64,000 nt of DNA, taken from PALSA-1296 sp038210275. GTDB taxonomy: Bacteria; Bacteroidota; Ignavibacteria; Palsa-1295. The notes under the pieces are model-generated. The model had not been told where the DNA came from. It worked only from the letters and a program-made list of their open reading frames with translations, and made no database searches. The stretch is taken from assembly GCA_038210275.1 (NCBI GenBank), contig JBBQWV010000012.1, positions 1 to 64,000 on the forward strand, given 5' to 3'. How positions within the stretch are numbered: the first letter of the stretch is position 1; each line of letters starts with the position of its first letter. The translations under genes and the position numbers were made by a program. Positions 26,550 to 36,767 of this stretch are shown here, piece by piece.

Positions 26550-28154
26550 ATGAAACGAATTATCCTGTGCTTCCTCGCCGCGATCTTTTGCGGACTTTCA
26601 TTTACTTTGGCTATTGCTCAACCAACGATCGAGTGGCAGGCAAGTCCGAATGCTGGTTGGGTATATTCTTGTTCATCCCTTGTGCAAACCACAGATGGAG
26701 GCTATGCGACCGGACAAACTTATCAGGACAGTTCCATTGATGTTCTCATTACACGACTAAAGCCCGATGGTTCTACGCTATGGCAAAAAAAATTCGGCGG
26801 AAAAGGAGATGACGTTGTTTATTCCATAATACAAACTCATGACGGCGGATTTCTCTTTGGGGGAAAAACCAACTCTATATTTAGTGAAGGTGTTTTTCAT
26901 TATGGAAAAAATGATGCATGGCTTGTGAAATTGGATTCGAACGGAGTGATGGAATGGCAGCAATGTTACGGAGGATCTGAAGTTGAATGGGCTCGATGTG
27001 TGATTCAGACTTTTGATAACAACTATGTTTTTGTCGGAGCAGTATTTTCTAATGATGGTGATGCTATCGGTAATCACTCCAATCCGCAAGATCCGTATCA
27101 TGGACCCACTCAGGATGCTTGGGTTGTCAAAGTTGATTCACGGGGAAAACTCCTTTGGGAAAAATGTTTTGGTGGTGGTCTTCGGGATGATGCCAATAGT
27201 ATTATACAAACTCCTGATGGTAGTTTGGTATTTGCAGGGAGTACCGAATCAACTGATGGAGATGTGATTGGGAATAGCAAAGACTATTTTGACATGTGGG
27301 TTGTCAAATGTAAGGACACTTCCATCATTTGGCAAAAATGTATATCCTACAGATACGTACAAGAAGCATCCTCATTATGTAGAATCAAAGATGGTGGCTT
27401 CGTGATTACCGGCACAATAGATTACAATGATACCATCGCTGCAAACAGCATCTACCGAAAGTCTGATCTATTAACGGTCAAATTAGATTCAGCAGGCGGA
27501 TTTATTTGGCAAAGATGTATGGGCGGATCAAATAGTGACGGCTCATCTTCTGTTGCGGCTACATCTGATGGAGGATCAATTGTATTAGGGAATACAACAT
27601 CTACTGATGATGACTTAGAATTGATTCGAACTGGTGGGAGTTTAGGTTTTTATGACATATGGATCATTAAATTTAATTCAGATGGCAAGACAGAATGGAG
27701 CCAAATATATGGAGGCTCATATGATGAACTGGGCTGTTCTATTATACAGACCTTGGATGGTGGATTTGCCCTCGCTGCCACTACAGAATCCAAAGATGGA
27801 GATGTAAAAAGTAATAATAATGTCAGTAAAATAGAGAACTCATGGATCGTTAAATTAAGAAATACTCCGTCGGAAGTTTCACCAGAAAAAATGACCTCTA
27901 ATATAATATCGATTTCTCCGAATCCCACAACCAATGAATTGATGATCCGATATAATTCTGCTAATCAGTTATTTACAAAGCTCGAAGTGTACAACCTCTT
28001 GGGTAATCGAGTCTTGAATTTAACCGATAACAATAACTCCATCGGCGAGGGACAAATTAAAATTGATGTCAGCAAACTTCCGGAAGGGATGTATATGCTG
28101 AAGTTGGAATCAGGTGCTCAGATCGCAACCGGGAAATTTACTATTGTGCGGTAG
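26550..28154 (+). CDS. Secreted SBBP-like propeller protein with T9SS sorting domain
   Basis: A 534-residue exported protein; signal peptide to about LAIAQ. Seven or so repeats share the core IIQT.DGGF..AG.T.S.DGD, with WQ.C.GGS motifs between them, giving a likely beta-propeller. The last 75 residues are a T9SS type A domain (ISISPNPTTNELMI... YNLLGNRV... EGMYML). AGGAG (26539-26543) is a good ribosome binding site. A promoter-like TATATTG (26490-26496) with TTG 24 bases upstream lies before it. The substrate or partner is unknown. Confidence 0.86.
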   Translation: MKRIILCFLAAIFCGLSFTLAIAQPTIEWQASPNAGWVYSCSSLVQTTDGGYATGQTYQDSSIDVLITRLKPDGSTLWQKKFGGKGDDVVYSIIQTHDGGFLFGGKTNSIFSEGVFHYGKNDAWLVKLDSNGVMEWQQCYGGSEVEWARCVIQTFDNNYVFVGAVFSNDGDAIGNHSNPQDPYHGPTQDAWVVKVDSRGKLLWEKCFGGGLRDDANSIIQTPDGSLVFAGSTESTDGDVIGNSKDYFDMWVVKCKDTSIIWQKCISYRYVQEASSLCRIKDGGFVITGTIDYNDTIAANSIYRKSDLLTVKLDSAGGFIWQRCMGGSNSDGSSSVAATSDGGSIVLGNTTSTDDDLELIRTGGSLGFYDIWIIKFNSDGKTEWSQIYGGSYDELGCSIIQTLDGGFALAATTESKDGDVKSNNNVSKIENSWIVKLRNTPSEVSPEKMTSNIISISPNPTTNELMIRYNSANQLFTKLEVYNLLGNRVLNLTDNNNSIGEGQIKIDVSKLPEGMYMLKLESGAQIATGKFTIVR

Positions 28155-28219
28155 CAAAAAAGTCTGCTACTTTCCGAATCTTCCCGTGTTGAGTAGGTAT
28201 AATCAGATAACTTTTCATT

Positions 28220-28906
28220 ATGAAACCTACTCTAATCAAAGCATTTTTTCTCGGAGTTCTTCTTTGCATTGGCTGCGAAAACCCGACGAATATACCAAGA
28301 GGCGGCAGCGGCAGTTATGATTATTTATCGTGGATCCAAACGATGAATAAAGTGCGCGTGACATACTCTGGCATGACGAATCTTCACGGGCACTTGAAAC
28401 AAAGTGCGCTTGATGGAGGAAACGATCAGGACTTCTGGCAGCCGCGCGAAATGGAATTCAGGAATACTGATTCGACATATACTCTCGCTTGGCAGGACTC
28501 CCAATTTTCAACGCATTCGTGTTTCGTATTTCGTCAGATCGATCCTTCATTTAATCTTTCAAACGATTGCGGTGATGTATCAACTGTTCGTGGAGTGTAT
28601 CATCCTGCCACGAAATCAATATCTGATTTATGGTGTACCTTCCAAAGATATAATCCCGGAGCTGATATCAATAGTTATGTGGCTCAGGTGGCCTCTCTCG
28701 CAGCACCTGAAATAGAACTTGAATCCTACGGTGACGACTCCGTTTCTTTTGCAGTAAAAAGTTGGCTACCTGGCTCGGTGGCAATGGGATATTCCTATGA
28801 TGAGCGTTCGTATGGAACATATAGCAGACAAATGCAGATTATAGGTTATGATACACTTGGAACCCAATATCCGCAAGCCTGCAGAGTAGTTTTCTTTAAG
28901 CAATAA
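28220..28906 (+). CDS. Hypothetical lipoprotein
   Basis: A 228-residue protein with lipobox LCIGC (Cys19) after a hydrophobic segment, followed by a Gly/Ser-rich linker (RGGSGS). No known domain is recognised. It follows a T9SS gene by 65 bp and precedes a second lipoprotein gene, all in one direction; the three may be partly co-expressed, although the next gene has its own promoter. Confidence 0.78.
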   Translation: MKPTLIKAFFLGVLLCIGCENPTNIPRGGSGSYDYLSWIQTMNKVRVTYSGMTNLHGHLKQSALDGGNDQDFWQPREMEFRNTDSTYTLAWQDSQFSTHSCFVFRQIDPSFNLSNDCGDVSTVRGVYHPATKSISDLWCTFQRYNPGADINSYVAQVASLAAPEIELESYGDDSVSFAVKSWLPGSVAMGYSYDERSYGTYSRQMQIIGYDTLGTQYPQACRVVFFKQ

Positions 28907-28968
28907 TGTGTAAATAGATGCGATTCTTTTGTAATGTTGCCTTCGATGTCTCTGTAATTTTTCTTTCG

Positions 28969-28976
28969 TATATTTG
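28969..28976 (+). promoter_or_regulatory. Bacteroidota -7 promoter element
   Basis: TATATTTG fits TAnnTTTG exactly and lies 22 bp before the ATG of the next lipoprotein gene. No good -33 TTTG is at the expected distance, so the call rests on the -7 element and position. It lies downstream of the first codons of a longer possible ORF (from 28918), supporting the later start at 28999. Confidence 0.45.
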
Positions 28977-28998
28977 CATATTATATTTCCGAAAAGTT

Positions 28999-30816
28999 AT
29001 GAGATGTTCTTTTTTGGTTTCGATACTTGTTCTATCTTTTTTATATGGATGTAAAACTGCCACCGATAGTACTTCCAATGGTACGTCTTCCGGCGGTGAC
29101 ATTACATTTACCGAGCAGCCGAGTCTTCCTCAATCCGGCGGGACTATAACCGGAGTCGAGTTATTGCCAGATCATTCAATGGTTGTAATATTGAACGATA
29201 AACTGTATAAAGTTGCTTCAAGCGGCGCCCCCTTGGTGCTTTTGAATGGGGATATAACGCATGTACAGCTTGCACTTTCTCCCGATGGAACGGTCTATAC
29301 AGAAGTCTATGATCAATCCAAAGATAAATATTCTATGCGCCGTTATGATCTATCGAATGGATCGTTTACTTCTTTATCATTTCCAATAGGGGCGGAAGCA
29401 AGGGCAGTGATCAACTTCAAATTTGCAAAAAATGGCGATGTGTATATCTGTTATCCTGATAGCAGATCGGTCACGAATGATATCTATTATTCTTCCGATA
29501 AAGGTCTGACGTGGACGAGCCTTCCTCATCCTTATGGACAGATAGATGTGGCATTTACTCCTACAGGAGATATATTAGGAGTAGGAAGCAGCCCGGCAAA
29601 TTCACAAGTTGTACTCACTTCCGATCATGGGGCGAACTGGCAAACACTTTCGACCTTTGGTGTCAATGAATTGGGACGGAATATTTTTTGCCGATCGAAC
29701 GGTGATATTATCACCTACGATGACGGCGGGAATACAGTTCATGTTTCTCACGATGCCGGAAAAACTTTTACAAAGATAGCTTGGGGTGGTGATAAACCTT
29801 ATACTCATCAGTTCGCCGAATCAGGCAGTACGGTGTACGCACTCGGTGGGCATTCTGCGCCGGGGAGTGTTGTCGATAATTCCGGACTATTACGCAGTGA
29901 CGATGGCGGCATGACTTGGAAGAATGTGTTCTTATGTACGACTGCTTCATCCATGAATATCAGCAGAGGAGCTATTGTTCTCGGCTCGGCTCGCGGAATA
30001 TTTTTTACCGCCGATGGAAAAACATGGTCTCAAACAGGTACATCGGTCGTTTCTGCCCCCAACGATATGGCAGTTGATAAGGATGGGAATATTCTTCTTA
30101 CAGCCGATGGACAATTATACAGAAGATCAGCTGGTACATGGACCGTTCTTGCATCTGCGGGTTCGGGAAAGATACACCTCTCGCGTAACGGAAATCTTTT
30201 TTGCGGTATCGGTACTTCGATCATTTACTCCAACGATAATGGTGTATCGTGGCAGCATTCCAAAGCTGATCTGGTGGGGTTCTATCAATGGGATGTGAAG
30301 GTCATGGGGTTTGCAACGAATACTTCGAATGATATTTATGCGGCGATAGCAGAATATAACCCGAATATTTCTGACTATGCCGGCGGCGAACTTCTTCGCT
30401 CAATCGACGGGGGAGCAACTTTTACTTCATGGTATTCACAACATGGATTCACGACAATATTTGCTGCTGGTACAGATCTGATCGGCTCGCATCAACTATT
30501 TGTGGGCAAACATATTTCAGACGCGTTGATCTCCTCTGATAAAGGAAAGACCTGGTCTGCTTATACGGCGAAATATCCGATGGCAATTAACAGCCAGAAT
30601 AATTATATTTCTTTACAATCTTCAAATACTACGATCGGATTTTATCTTGTGAATTATTCGACAAAAGATTCAAAAGAGCTAAAGACCAATATTCCGCAAA
30701 ATGGTCATACCTTTATCACTACTTCCAAATTTAGTGCTGACGATCATCTCTATCTCTTGGTGCAAGATGCAACAAAAGGATATTCAATTTATATTTCTGA
30801 TAAAGCCGTACAATAA
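28999..30816 (+). CDS. Lipoprotein with BNR/sialidase-like propeller repeats
   Basis: About 605 residues. The start at ATG 28999 gives a proper lipoprotein signal (hydrophobic run, LYGC, Cys18); the frame is open to 28918 but that extension would bury the lipobox. Many Asp-box-like repeats follow: YSSDKGLTWTS, TSDHGANW, SHDAGKTF, SDDGGMTW, SNDNGVSW, SIDGGATF, SSDKGKTW. This is the sortilin/BNR six- or seven-bladed propeller type. It has no T9SS tail, so it is held by lipid, in contrast with its neighbours. Enzyme activity is not indicated because no sialidase catalytic residues are evident. Confidence 0.83.
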   Translation: MRCSFLVSILVLSFLYGCKTATDSTSNGTSSGGDITFTEQPSLPQSGGTITGVELLPDHSMVVILNDKLYKVASSGAPLVLLNGDITHVQLALSPDGTVYTEVYDQSKDKYSMRRYDLSNGSFTSLSFPIGAEARAVINFKFAKNGDVYICYPDSRSVTNDIYYSSDKGLTWTSLPHPYGQIDVAFTPTGDILGVGSSPANSQVVLTSDHGANWQTLSTFGVNELGRNIFCRSNGDIITYDDGGNTVHVSHDAGKTFTKIAWGGDKPYTHQFAESGSTVYALGGHSAPGSVVDNSGLLRSDDGGMTWKNVFLCTTASSMNISRGAIVLGSARGIFFTADGKTWSQTGTSVVSAPNDMAVDKDGNILLTADGQLYRRSAGTWTVLASAGSGKIHLSRNGNLFCGIGTSIIYSNDNGVSWQHSKADLVGFYQWDVKVMGFATNTSNDIYAAIAEYNPNISDYAGGELLRSIDGGATFTSWYSQHGFTTIFAAGTDLIGSHQLFVGKHISDALISSDKGKTWSAYTAKYPMAINSQNNYISLQSSNTTIGFYLVNYSTKDSKELKTNIPQNGHTFITTSKFSADDHLYLLVQDATKGYSIYISDKAVQ

Positions 30817-31045
30817 TTACTAAAATTTATGGCATAGGATTCTATTATCACAGGAAAGCAATGTTCTTAGCGCTGTTTTTCTCAGAGAATATTATTAGAA
30901 CACCGTGCTTTTGTCTTCAATGGATTTCGTGGAAATCGCACATCTTTTAGGGGTAAAATTTTTTTGGCACTTTATTTATCAGTAAAAGTGTTATTTTTTT
31001 TGCTGCCAGTTTTCGTTGAAACACAAATAAGATTATTTAAATAGC

Positions 31046-31660
31046 ATGAACAAACTACCGTTAAATCCATCCAGTACTGGCTCTGAAATTTTTTGGGGTG
31101 AGATCGCACCTTGTGAGCATATTGTAAATTTTTATGAGACAGAGAATATCTTTATGGATTCTCTCGAAGGATTTGTATCAGGAGGATTAAAAAGAAGGGA
31201 AAGCGTAGTGCTCATAGCTACTCCCCAGCATTTAAAAGGATTGGAAGATAGGTTGAAGATCCATAAAATTGAGCTTGCCAAGCTTCGCGCCGAAGAGCGC
31301 TATATTGCACTTGATGCTGAAGAAACTTTGAATAAGTTTATGGTTAATGGATTGCCAGATGAAGAATTGTTCTATCAAGTTATTAACCCCATTCTTGCCC
31401 GCTCCCGAAAATACGGAGATCGGGTTTTAGCGTTCGGAGAAATGGTCGCTATTTTATGGGCACAAGGTCATCATGAAGCAACCGTTGAACTTGAGAAAAT
31501 TTGGCATAAGTTTTGTCAGGTTGATGGCGTTTCACTATTCTGTGCTTATCCAAAAATCGGTTTGACAGGGACCATGTCCGATTCTTTGAACGATATATGT
31601 AATGCCCACTCCAAGGTTTACGTGGATACGATATTAACAAAAGCATTCAGTTTTAACTGA
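31046..31660 (+). CDS. MEDS (DcmR-like sensory) domain protein
   Basis: A 204-residue soluble protein consisting almost only of a MEDS domain, known from the regulator DcmR and from methylotroph and methanogen sensors. Family features visible are H.V.FYE near residue 28 (HIVNFYETE), the G.FVSGGLKRRESVVLIATP segment, and RV.AFGEMVA.LWA.G....A..LE. MEDS domains are thought to sense small ligands and are often fused to histidine kinases. Here it is separate but converges on a large PAS histidine kinase gene 58 bp away, so a functional pairing is possible. The 229 bp upstream show no clear promoter. Confidence 0.82.
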   Translation: MNKLPLNPSSTGSEIFWGEIAPCEHIVNFYETENIFMDSLEGFVSGGLKRRESVVLIATPQHLKGLEDRLKIHKIELAKLRAEERYIALDAEETLNKFMVNGLPDEELFYQVINPILARSRKYGDRVLAFGEMVAILWAQGHHEATVELEKIWHKFCQVDGVSLFCAYPKIGLTGTMSDSLNDICNAHSKVYVDTILTKAFSFN

Positions 31661-31718
31661 TTCGTTTCTTTGAGCAGGTCTGGGAAAACGGTATAATAGA
31701 ATAACCACATAAGCGGAT

Positions 31719-34700
31719 CTATTTTTTTGTATCCTTTCCTCTATATTGCTTCTCGGGAAGAATGATCGTAAACTCCGATCCTTCACCTTCTTTTGACTGT
31801 GCGTAAATTTCGCCGTTATGAACGGTAACGATTTTCCGGCATAGTGCCAAGCCGATTCCGGTGCCTTCGAATTTGGTGCGATCATTGAGGCGTTGGAATA
31901 TAGTAAATATTCTTTCGGCGAATTGTTGCTCGAAGCCGATGCCGTTATCTTTAAAGGTGATCTTATAATACACATTTGCTTCATCAAGCTTTTTAGAACG
32001 AACTTCTCGCAGTTCGAGAACCTCAGACCCAATCGTAATTTGGGGAGGAATTCCCTTATGCGAGAATTTCAAACTGTTGCTTATCAGATTATAGAAAAGC
32101 TGATTAAACTGCTGCGGAATTCCATCAATCAGGGGAAGTGCATTTGAAGTGATGACAGCCTTTTTCTCTTCAATACTGAGATCAAAGTCGGAGAGGACGC
32201 TTTTGAGGATCTCATTCAGATCCGTAGGCTCGAATTGAGAATCCAAGTTTGTGAGTCTTGAAAATTGCAAAACGTCTTTAATGAGTTCACTCATTCGCTC
32301 GGCAGAGAGGGCGATCTTGCTGAGATAGGTGCGGGTTTGATCACCGAATCCTTCCTGAGATTCTTGGATCCTTCCGGTAAACAACCTGATCTTTCTTAAT
32401 GGCTCCTGCAAGTCATGTGAAGCAATATAGGTAAATTGCTCAAGTTCTTTATTGCTCTGCAGAAGTTGACTATTCTTGTCTTCGAGCACAGCATTGGTTA
32501 TGCTGAGTTCCTCGGAGATGTTCATGATATCGCTAATATCATGTGTCAATACGAGCACCGCATTCACTTCTTCATTATGCTTGAGAGGAATCATAAAAAT
32601 ATCGAATGTGTGCCCCATCTCTCCTCGGGGAAGCACATGATGTGTAGGTTCTCCGCTGATTGCCCGCAGAAGGTGATTGTAGGTAACCAAAGATTTTGTT
32701 TCAGGAAATACTTCCAGATATTTCTTTCCGATAAGTTCTTCGCGTTTGACGCCAAGTAATTCTTCTACGCGCTTATTAATCGAGATCACTCGAGTATCAA
32801 TATCATAAACGGTGATAAGATCAATAGATGCGTCAAAGACTCTTTCGATAAATACCTTCTGCTGTTGTAATTCTTCGTTTCTTTCCTGAAGTTCACTTGC
32901 GGTTAGACGTATTTTATCTTCGGCATTTTTTCTGGCTGTATGATCTTTAGTCAGTTTCACAAAACCAATGATCTCATCATTATCACCATGAAGTGCAGTC
33001 AGTATCGTGCTGCCCCAAAATCGGAAGCCGCCTTTTCTGATACGCCAGCCTTCAGTTTCTACTCTGCCTGTTAGAGTCGCTTGTTCAAGATTGTGTTCAG
33101 GAATGCGTTTTTGCTGATCTTCATCGGGATAGAAAATTCGGAAATGTTGACCGATAATTTCCTCTGCCGTATAGCCCTTGATCTTCTCCACTCCGATATT
33201 CCAATTTTGGATGATACCATCTTTATCAAGGATAATAATTGCATAATCCTGCACTTCCTCGACCATTTTCTGATACCGCTCTTCACTTTCGGCAAGCATC
33301 AGGTTCTTCTCTTCAAGTTCTCGGTTGAATTGCTGAAGTTGCTCAGTAGTGCGCAAGATATTCGTATTATCATGCGCGGCAACAATTGCGCCATATACTT
33401 CATCGTTTTGGATAAGTGGAATGCAGGAAATGCTATACAAGTGTCCAGTGCCCGGTGATTCCCAGACTATGTTTTCTGTTAAATTCCCATTGATCGCACT
33501 ATTCAAACCATTGTGCATCACGGAATTTTTTAATGAAGGAAAAACTTCGATGAATGTCTTCCCGAGAATATCTTGAACGCGAATCCCGCTCATCTCAGAA
33601 AATTTTTTATTCGCAGCGATAAAACGTTTTTCATTATCATAGACACAGATCTGATCTACAGATGAATCAAGAACTGTTTCCACGAAATCTCTTTGACGCC
33701 GGAGCAGAGCATTCTTTTCTGTAAGCTCTATTGTTCTTTTCACTACCTGCTTTTCTAATTCCTTTTGGGTTTCTCTGCGAATTCTTGTCGGTTCAGTAAT
33801 ATCGCGGAGGATCCTTGATACACCGGTTATTATACCGTCGCTATTACGAATAGGGGAAACTGTTAACGAAGTGAAGATTTTTTCGCCATCTTTTTTCAAA
33901 CGGTACGTATCCAAATTAAAGGATTCGCCATTTTGGATCCTTGAAAGAATGGTTTGCTCTTCCCCTGATTCTACTTCCGTATGAATAGAGGTAGCCGATT
34001 TGCCGATTATTTCCTCAGCAGAGCGGCCAAATATTTTTTCTGCACCATGATTCCAACTAATGACAGTACCTTGAAGATCGGTGCTATAGATCGCATCATC
34101 AGAATCTTTTACGATCGCTGCAAGTACCGAAATCTTCGCTTCGGCTTCCATCTCGGTAGTGATATCGGCAATACCCATGCAAATACCGATGATCTTTCCG
34201 TCGCTCGATTTAACGGGATTATAATATCCACGGAGCCAATACTCTTTTCCATCGGTCGCACGTTGTTGGGATTTTCGTTCGACCGATTCTCCGATCAGGA
34301 CTTTTTCAAACGCTTGAAGAACATACCCGCCGAGCCTTTCTCCGAGAATGGTAGTCACTTCTTTCCCTGTCTCTAAAGTTTTACCGAACATTTTTTTATA
34401 GAGTGCAGAGGCAGCATGATTAAATGCCAATATGTTCGATGAAGTATCAAGTAAGACGAATCCGTCATTCGTATTATCAAAAAGCGCACGGAGATTCGCT
34501 TCAGATTCTCTGACGGCTATTTCCACTACTCTTCGGTCGGTAATATCTACGATCGTGTTCACACCACCGAGCAAATTTCCTTCAACATCAAGTATAGGGT
34601 AGGGATGCGGGAGTACAAAGCGTCGCGTACCATCCGGGCGTTCGATGACGATCTCAGCACCTTTTACTTCTCTTTTTTCTTTTAATGCAATAGCCATTGG

Positions 34701-35375
34701 GGAGATATCCAATGGCATCATTTTTCCTTCAGGGGTATAAAGCTTCGAGGAACCAGACCAGTAATCAGTACCGATCACCGGTTCACGACCCCAAAGTTCA
34801 ACGGCTGCGGAATTATAATGTGTCACCTTGCCTTCGGCATCGGTAGCATACATCGCAAAGGGAAGACTCTGAAAAAGTAATTGACGCTGGTCTTCTGCGC
34901 GCTCAAAAGCGCTTTGCATTTCCTCGATCTGCTGCTCACGTTTTCTTTCTTCGGTGATATCAATGACGATACCGATATAACTTTCCGGTACCTGAGTAAG
35001 ATCAAAATAGACTTTCCATTTCGCCTTGATGGTCCGAATGCTTTGATCATTGTTGCGAATGATACGGAACTGGAGTTCGTAATTTCCTACTTCGGAATTC
35101 GGAATAGGTTTGCCGATCTCTTTGGCAACCATATCCCAATCATCGGGATGAATAATTTTTTTAAAGGCTTCAGGGCTTGCAGTAATAGCTTCATCTAACC
35201 CATACATTATTCTGCACTCCGGCGACCAGATCATCTCCCCTGTTTTTGGATAGAATTCCCATAAACCGATTTTTGTGGACTCAATTGCCATGAGCAGACG
35301 AGCATGGTCCTGACGAAGTGACTCAAGCTCCAGTTCGTTTTTTTTCGTCCCTGATTTGGGGCTTGGGTTTTTCAT
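31719..35375 (-). CDS. Multi-PAS sensor histidine kinase
   Basis: About 1218 residues from ATG 35375; a TTG at 35417 adds 14 codons. There is no membrane segment. Seven PAS/PAC units can be counted in order, for example YGLDEAIT, AVELWGREP, AFNHAASAL, GAEKIFGRSAEEI, NKKFSEMSG, GVEKIKGYTAEEI and NKRVEELLG. The kinase core follows: H box ASHDLQEPLRKI with the phosphorylated His at about 987, N box NLISNSLKFS, G1 DNGIGFEQQF and G2 GTGIGLALC. No receiver domain is attached and no response regulator is nearby. It follows ruvB on the same strand at 75 bp. It is a cytoplasmic, probably redox, light or ligand, sensor; the signal is unknown. Confidence 0.92.
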   Translation of the reverse strand: MKNPSPKSGTKKNELELESLRQDHARLLMAIESTKIGLWEFYPKTGEMIWSPECRIMYGLDEAITASPEAFKKIIHPDDWDMVAKEIGKPIPNSEVGNYELQFRIIRNNDQSIRTIKAKWKVYFDLTQVPESYIGIVIDITEERKREQQIEEMQSAFERAEDQRQLLFQSLPFAMYATDAEGKVTHYNSAAVELWGREPVIGTDYWSGSSKLYTPEGKMMPLDISPMAIALKEKREVKGAEIVIERPDGTRRFVLPHPYPILDVEGNLLGGVNTIVDITDRRVVEIAVRESEANLRALFDNTNDGFVLLDTSSNILAFNHAASALYKKMFGKTLETGKEVTTILGERLGGYVLQAFEKVLIGESVERKSQQRATDGKEYWLRGYYNPVKSSDGKIIGICMGIADITTEMEAEAKISVLAAIVKDSDDAIYSTDLQGTVISWNHGAEKIFGRSAEEIIGKSATSIHTEVESGEEQTILSRIQNGESFNLDTYRLKKDGEKIFTSLTVSPIRNSDGIITGVSRILRDITEPTRIRRETQKELEKQVVKRTIELTEKNALLRRQRDFVETVLDSSVDQICVYDNEKRFIAANKKFSEMSGIRVQDILGKTFIEVFPSLKNSVMHNGLNSAINGNLTENIVWESPGTGHLYSISCIPLIQNDEVYGAIVAAHDNTNILRTTEQLQQFNRELEEKNLMLAESEERYQKMVEEVQDYAIIILDKDGIIQNWNIGVEKIKGYTAEEIIGQHFRIFYPDEDQQKRIPEHNLEQATLTGRVETEGWRIRKGGFRFWGSTILTALHGDNDEIIGFVKLTKDHTARKNAEDKIRLTASELQERNEELQQQKVFIERVFDASIDLITVYDIDTRVISINKRVEELLGVKREELIGKKYLEVFPETKSLVTYNHLLRAISGEPTHHVLPRGEMGHTFDIFMIPLKHNEEVNAVLVLTHDISDIMNISEELSITNAVLEDKNSQLLQSNKELEQFTYIASHDLQEPLRKIRLFTGRIQESQEGFGDQTRTYLSKIALSAERMSELIKDVLQFSRLTNLDSQFEPTDLNEILKSVLSDFDLSIEEKKAVITSNALPLIDGIPQQFNQLFYNLISNSLKFSHKGIPPQITIGSEVLELREVRSKKLDEANVYYKITFKDNGIGFEQQFAERIFTIFQRLNDRTKFEGTGIGLALCRKIVTVHNGEIYAQSKEGEGSEFTIILPEKQYRGKDTKK

Positions 35376-35450
35376 TTTTTTTGTAGGGTGAACGAATCGC
35401 TCTATTAACAGAATCAAAAAACGAATTGGTTCTCTGGAAAATACAAATGG

Positions 35451-36479
35451 TCAAAGTGCTTCAAAAAGCTCACCGGATTTTTTTGGATTCAATCCAAAAT
35501 GCCTGTACGCTAACTCTGTTACCTCTCTCCCGCGCGGCGTGCGTTTCATAAATCCTTCTTGAATCAAAAATGGCTCATAAACTTCTTCGATCGTGCCGCC
35601 TTCTTCGCCGACGCTGACGGCAATGGTATTAACACCGACAGGACCACCGCCAAATTTTTCGATGATCGTCAGAAGAATGCGCTTATCCATTTCATCAAGT
35701 CCGTGCTCATCAACTTCCAATGCTTCGAGCGCGATCAACGCAATTTCGCGGGTGATTCGTCCGTTGCCTTTTACTTGAGCGAAATCACGCGTACGATTTA
35801 CCAAACGATTTGCGATACGCGGTGTACCGCGAGAACGCTTTGCAAGTTCGCTTAAGCCATCATCATCCGCTTCAATGCCAATAATTCTTGCGCTGCGCTC
35901 GATAATTTTCTTCAGTGTTGCAGCATCGTAATAATCAAGTCTGTTCGTAATTCCGAAACGCGAACGAAGCGGAGCCGAAAGCAATCCGGCACGAGTCGTT
36001 GCGCCAACAAGTGTAAAGGGCTTGAGTTCGATCTGCACTGAACGCGCTGCAGGACCTGAATCAATCATAATATCAAGCCGGTAATCTTCCATAGCTGAAT
36101 AAAGATATTCTTCAACGGCAGCAGAGAGGCGGTGAATTTCATCAATAAATAATACATCGCCTTCTTCAAGATTTGTGAGCAATCCTGCAAGATCGCCGGG
36201 ACGTTCGAGTACAGGACCGGAAGTAGTTTTTATATTCGACCCCATCTCCGATGCGATGATATTCGCAAGTGTCGTCTTACCAAGCCCCGGAGGTCCGGTG
36301 AAAAGCGCATGATCTAATGCTTCGCCGCGCTGCTTGGCAGCTTGAATAAAGATGCGGAGATTTTCGACAATAGATATTTGCCCGACAAACTCTTCAAAGA
36401 GTTTAGGGCGAAGAGATTCGTCGAATTCGTTATCGAGACGAACAGATGAAGTAGATTCAGATCGTGAAGGTGAAGGCAT
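35451..36479 (-). CDS. ruvB: Holliday junction branch migration helicase RuvB
   Basis: A 342-residue AAA+ ATPase. Walker A is GPPGLGKT (62-69), Walker B FIDEIHRL (Asp113-Glu114), and sensor/arginine-finger segments include GATTRAGLLSAPLRSRFG. The C-terminal winged helix (EPFLIQEGFMKRTPRGR) binds DNA. RuvB drives Holliday junction migration with RuvA and RuvC during recombinational repair; those genes are not in the window. Its ATG follows the TAA of a ParE-like toxin gene with no gap, so it may be expressed from the toxin-antitoxin promoter. Confidence 0.97.
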   Translation of the reverse strand: MPSPSRSESTSSVRLDNEFDESLRPKLFEEFVGQISIVENLRIFIQAAKQRGEALDHALFTGPPGLGKTTLANIIASEMGSNIKTTSGPVLERPGDLAGLLTNLEEGDVLFIDEIHRLSAAVEEYLYSAMEDYRLDIMIDSGPAARSVQIELKPFTLVGATTRAGLLSAPLRSRFGITNRLDYYDAATLKKIIERSARIIGIEADDDGLSELAKRSRGTPRIANRLVNRTRDFAQVKGNGRITREIALIALEALEVDEHGLDEMDKRILLTIIEKFGGGPVGVNTIAVSVGEEGGTIEEVYEPFLIQEGFMKRTPRGREVTELAYRHFGLNPKKSGELFEAL

Positions 36480-36767
36480 TTAGTTGATTTTTAAAATTCG
36501 AGAAGCATGGTGAATGGTCAATACTTCAATACCCTTATCCCGCAATCTATAAATAATTCGGTAATTTCCATAGATAAGTTCTCGAAGATTTTTATCTTGT
36601 TCTTCAGGGACCATTCTTCCCATTTGAGGAAATTGCCGCAGTTGCTTTATTGTGCTAACAATTCGTCTTGCAAAATGGAGAGCTATTGTGGGTTTATCAT
36701 GCGCGATAAAGCGAGTAATTTCTCGCAAATCATTTTTTGCACGATCAGAAAGAATTATTTTGCCCAT
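36480..36767 (-). CDS. ParE/RelE-family toxin
   Basis: A 95-residue basic protein of the ParE/RelE superfamily: ILSDRAKNDLREITRFIA at the start, then FPQMGRMVPEE, LRELIYGNYRIIYRL and VLTIHHASRIL. ParE members poison gyrase and RelE members cut mRNA on the ribosome; sequence alone does not settle which. It overlaps the antitoxin gene by 13 bp upstream and abuts the ruvB ATG downstream with zero bases between. Confidence 0.88.
   Translation of the reverse strand: MGKIILSDRAKNDLREITRFIAHDKPTIALHFARRIVSTIKQLRQFPQMGRMVPEEQDKNLRELIYGNYRIIYRLRDKGIEVLTIHHASRILKIN

Noticed and set aside
28918..28998. Upstream extension of the BNR lipoprotein gene
   Set aside because: It would place 27 residues before the lipobox signal and include the likely -7 promoter element; ATG 28999 is preferred.
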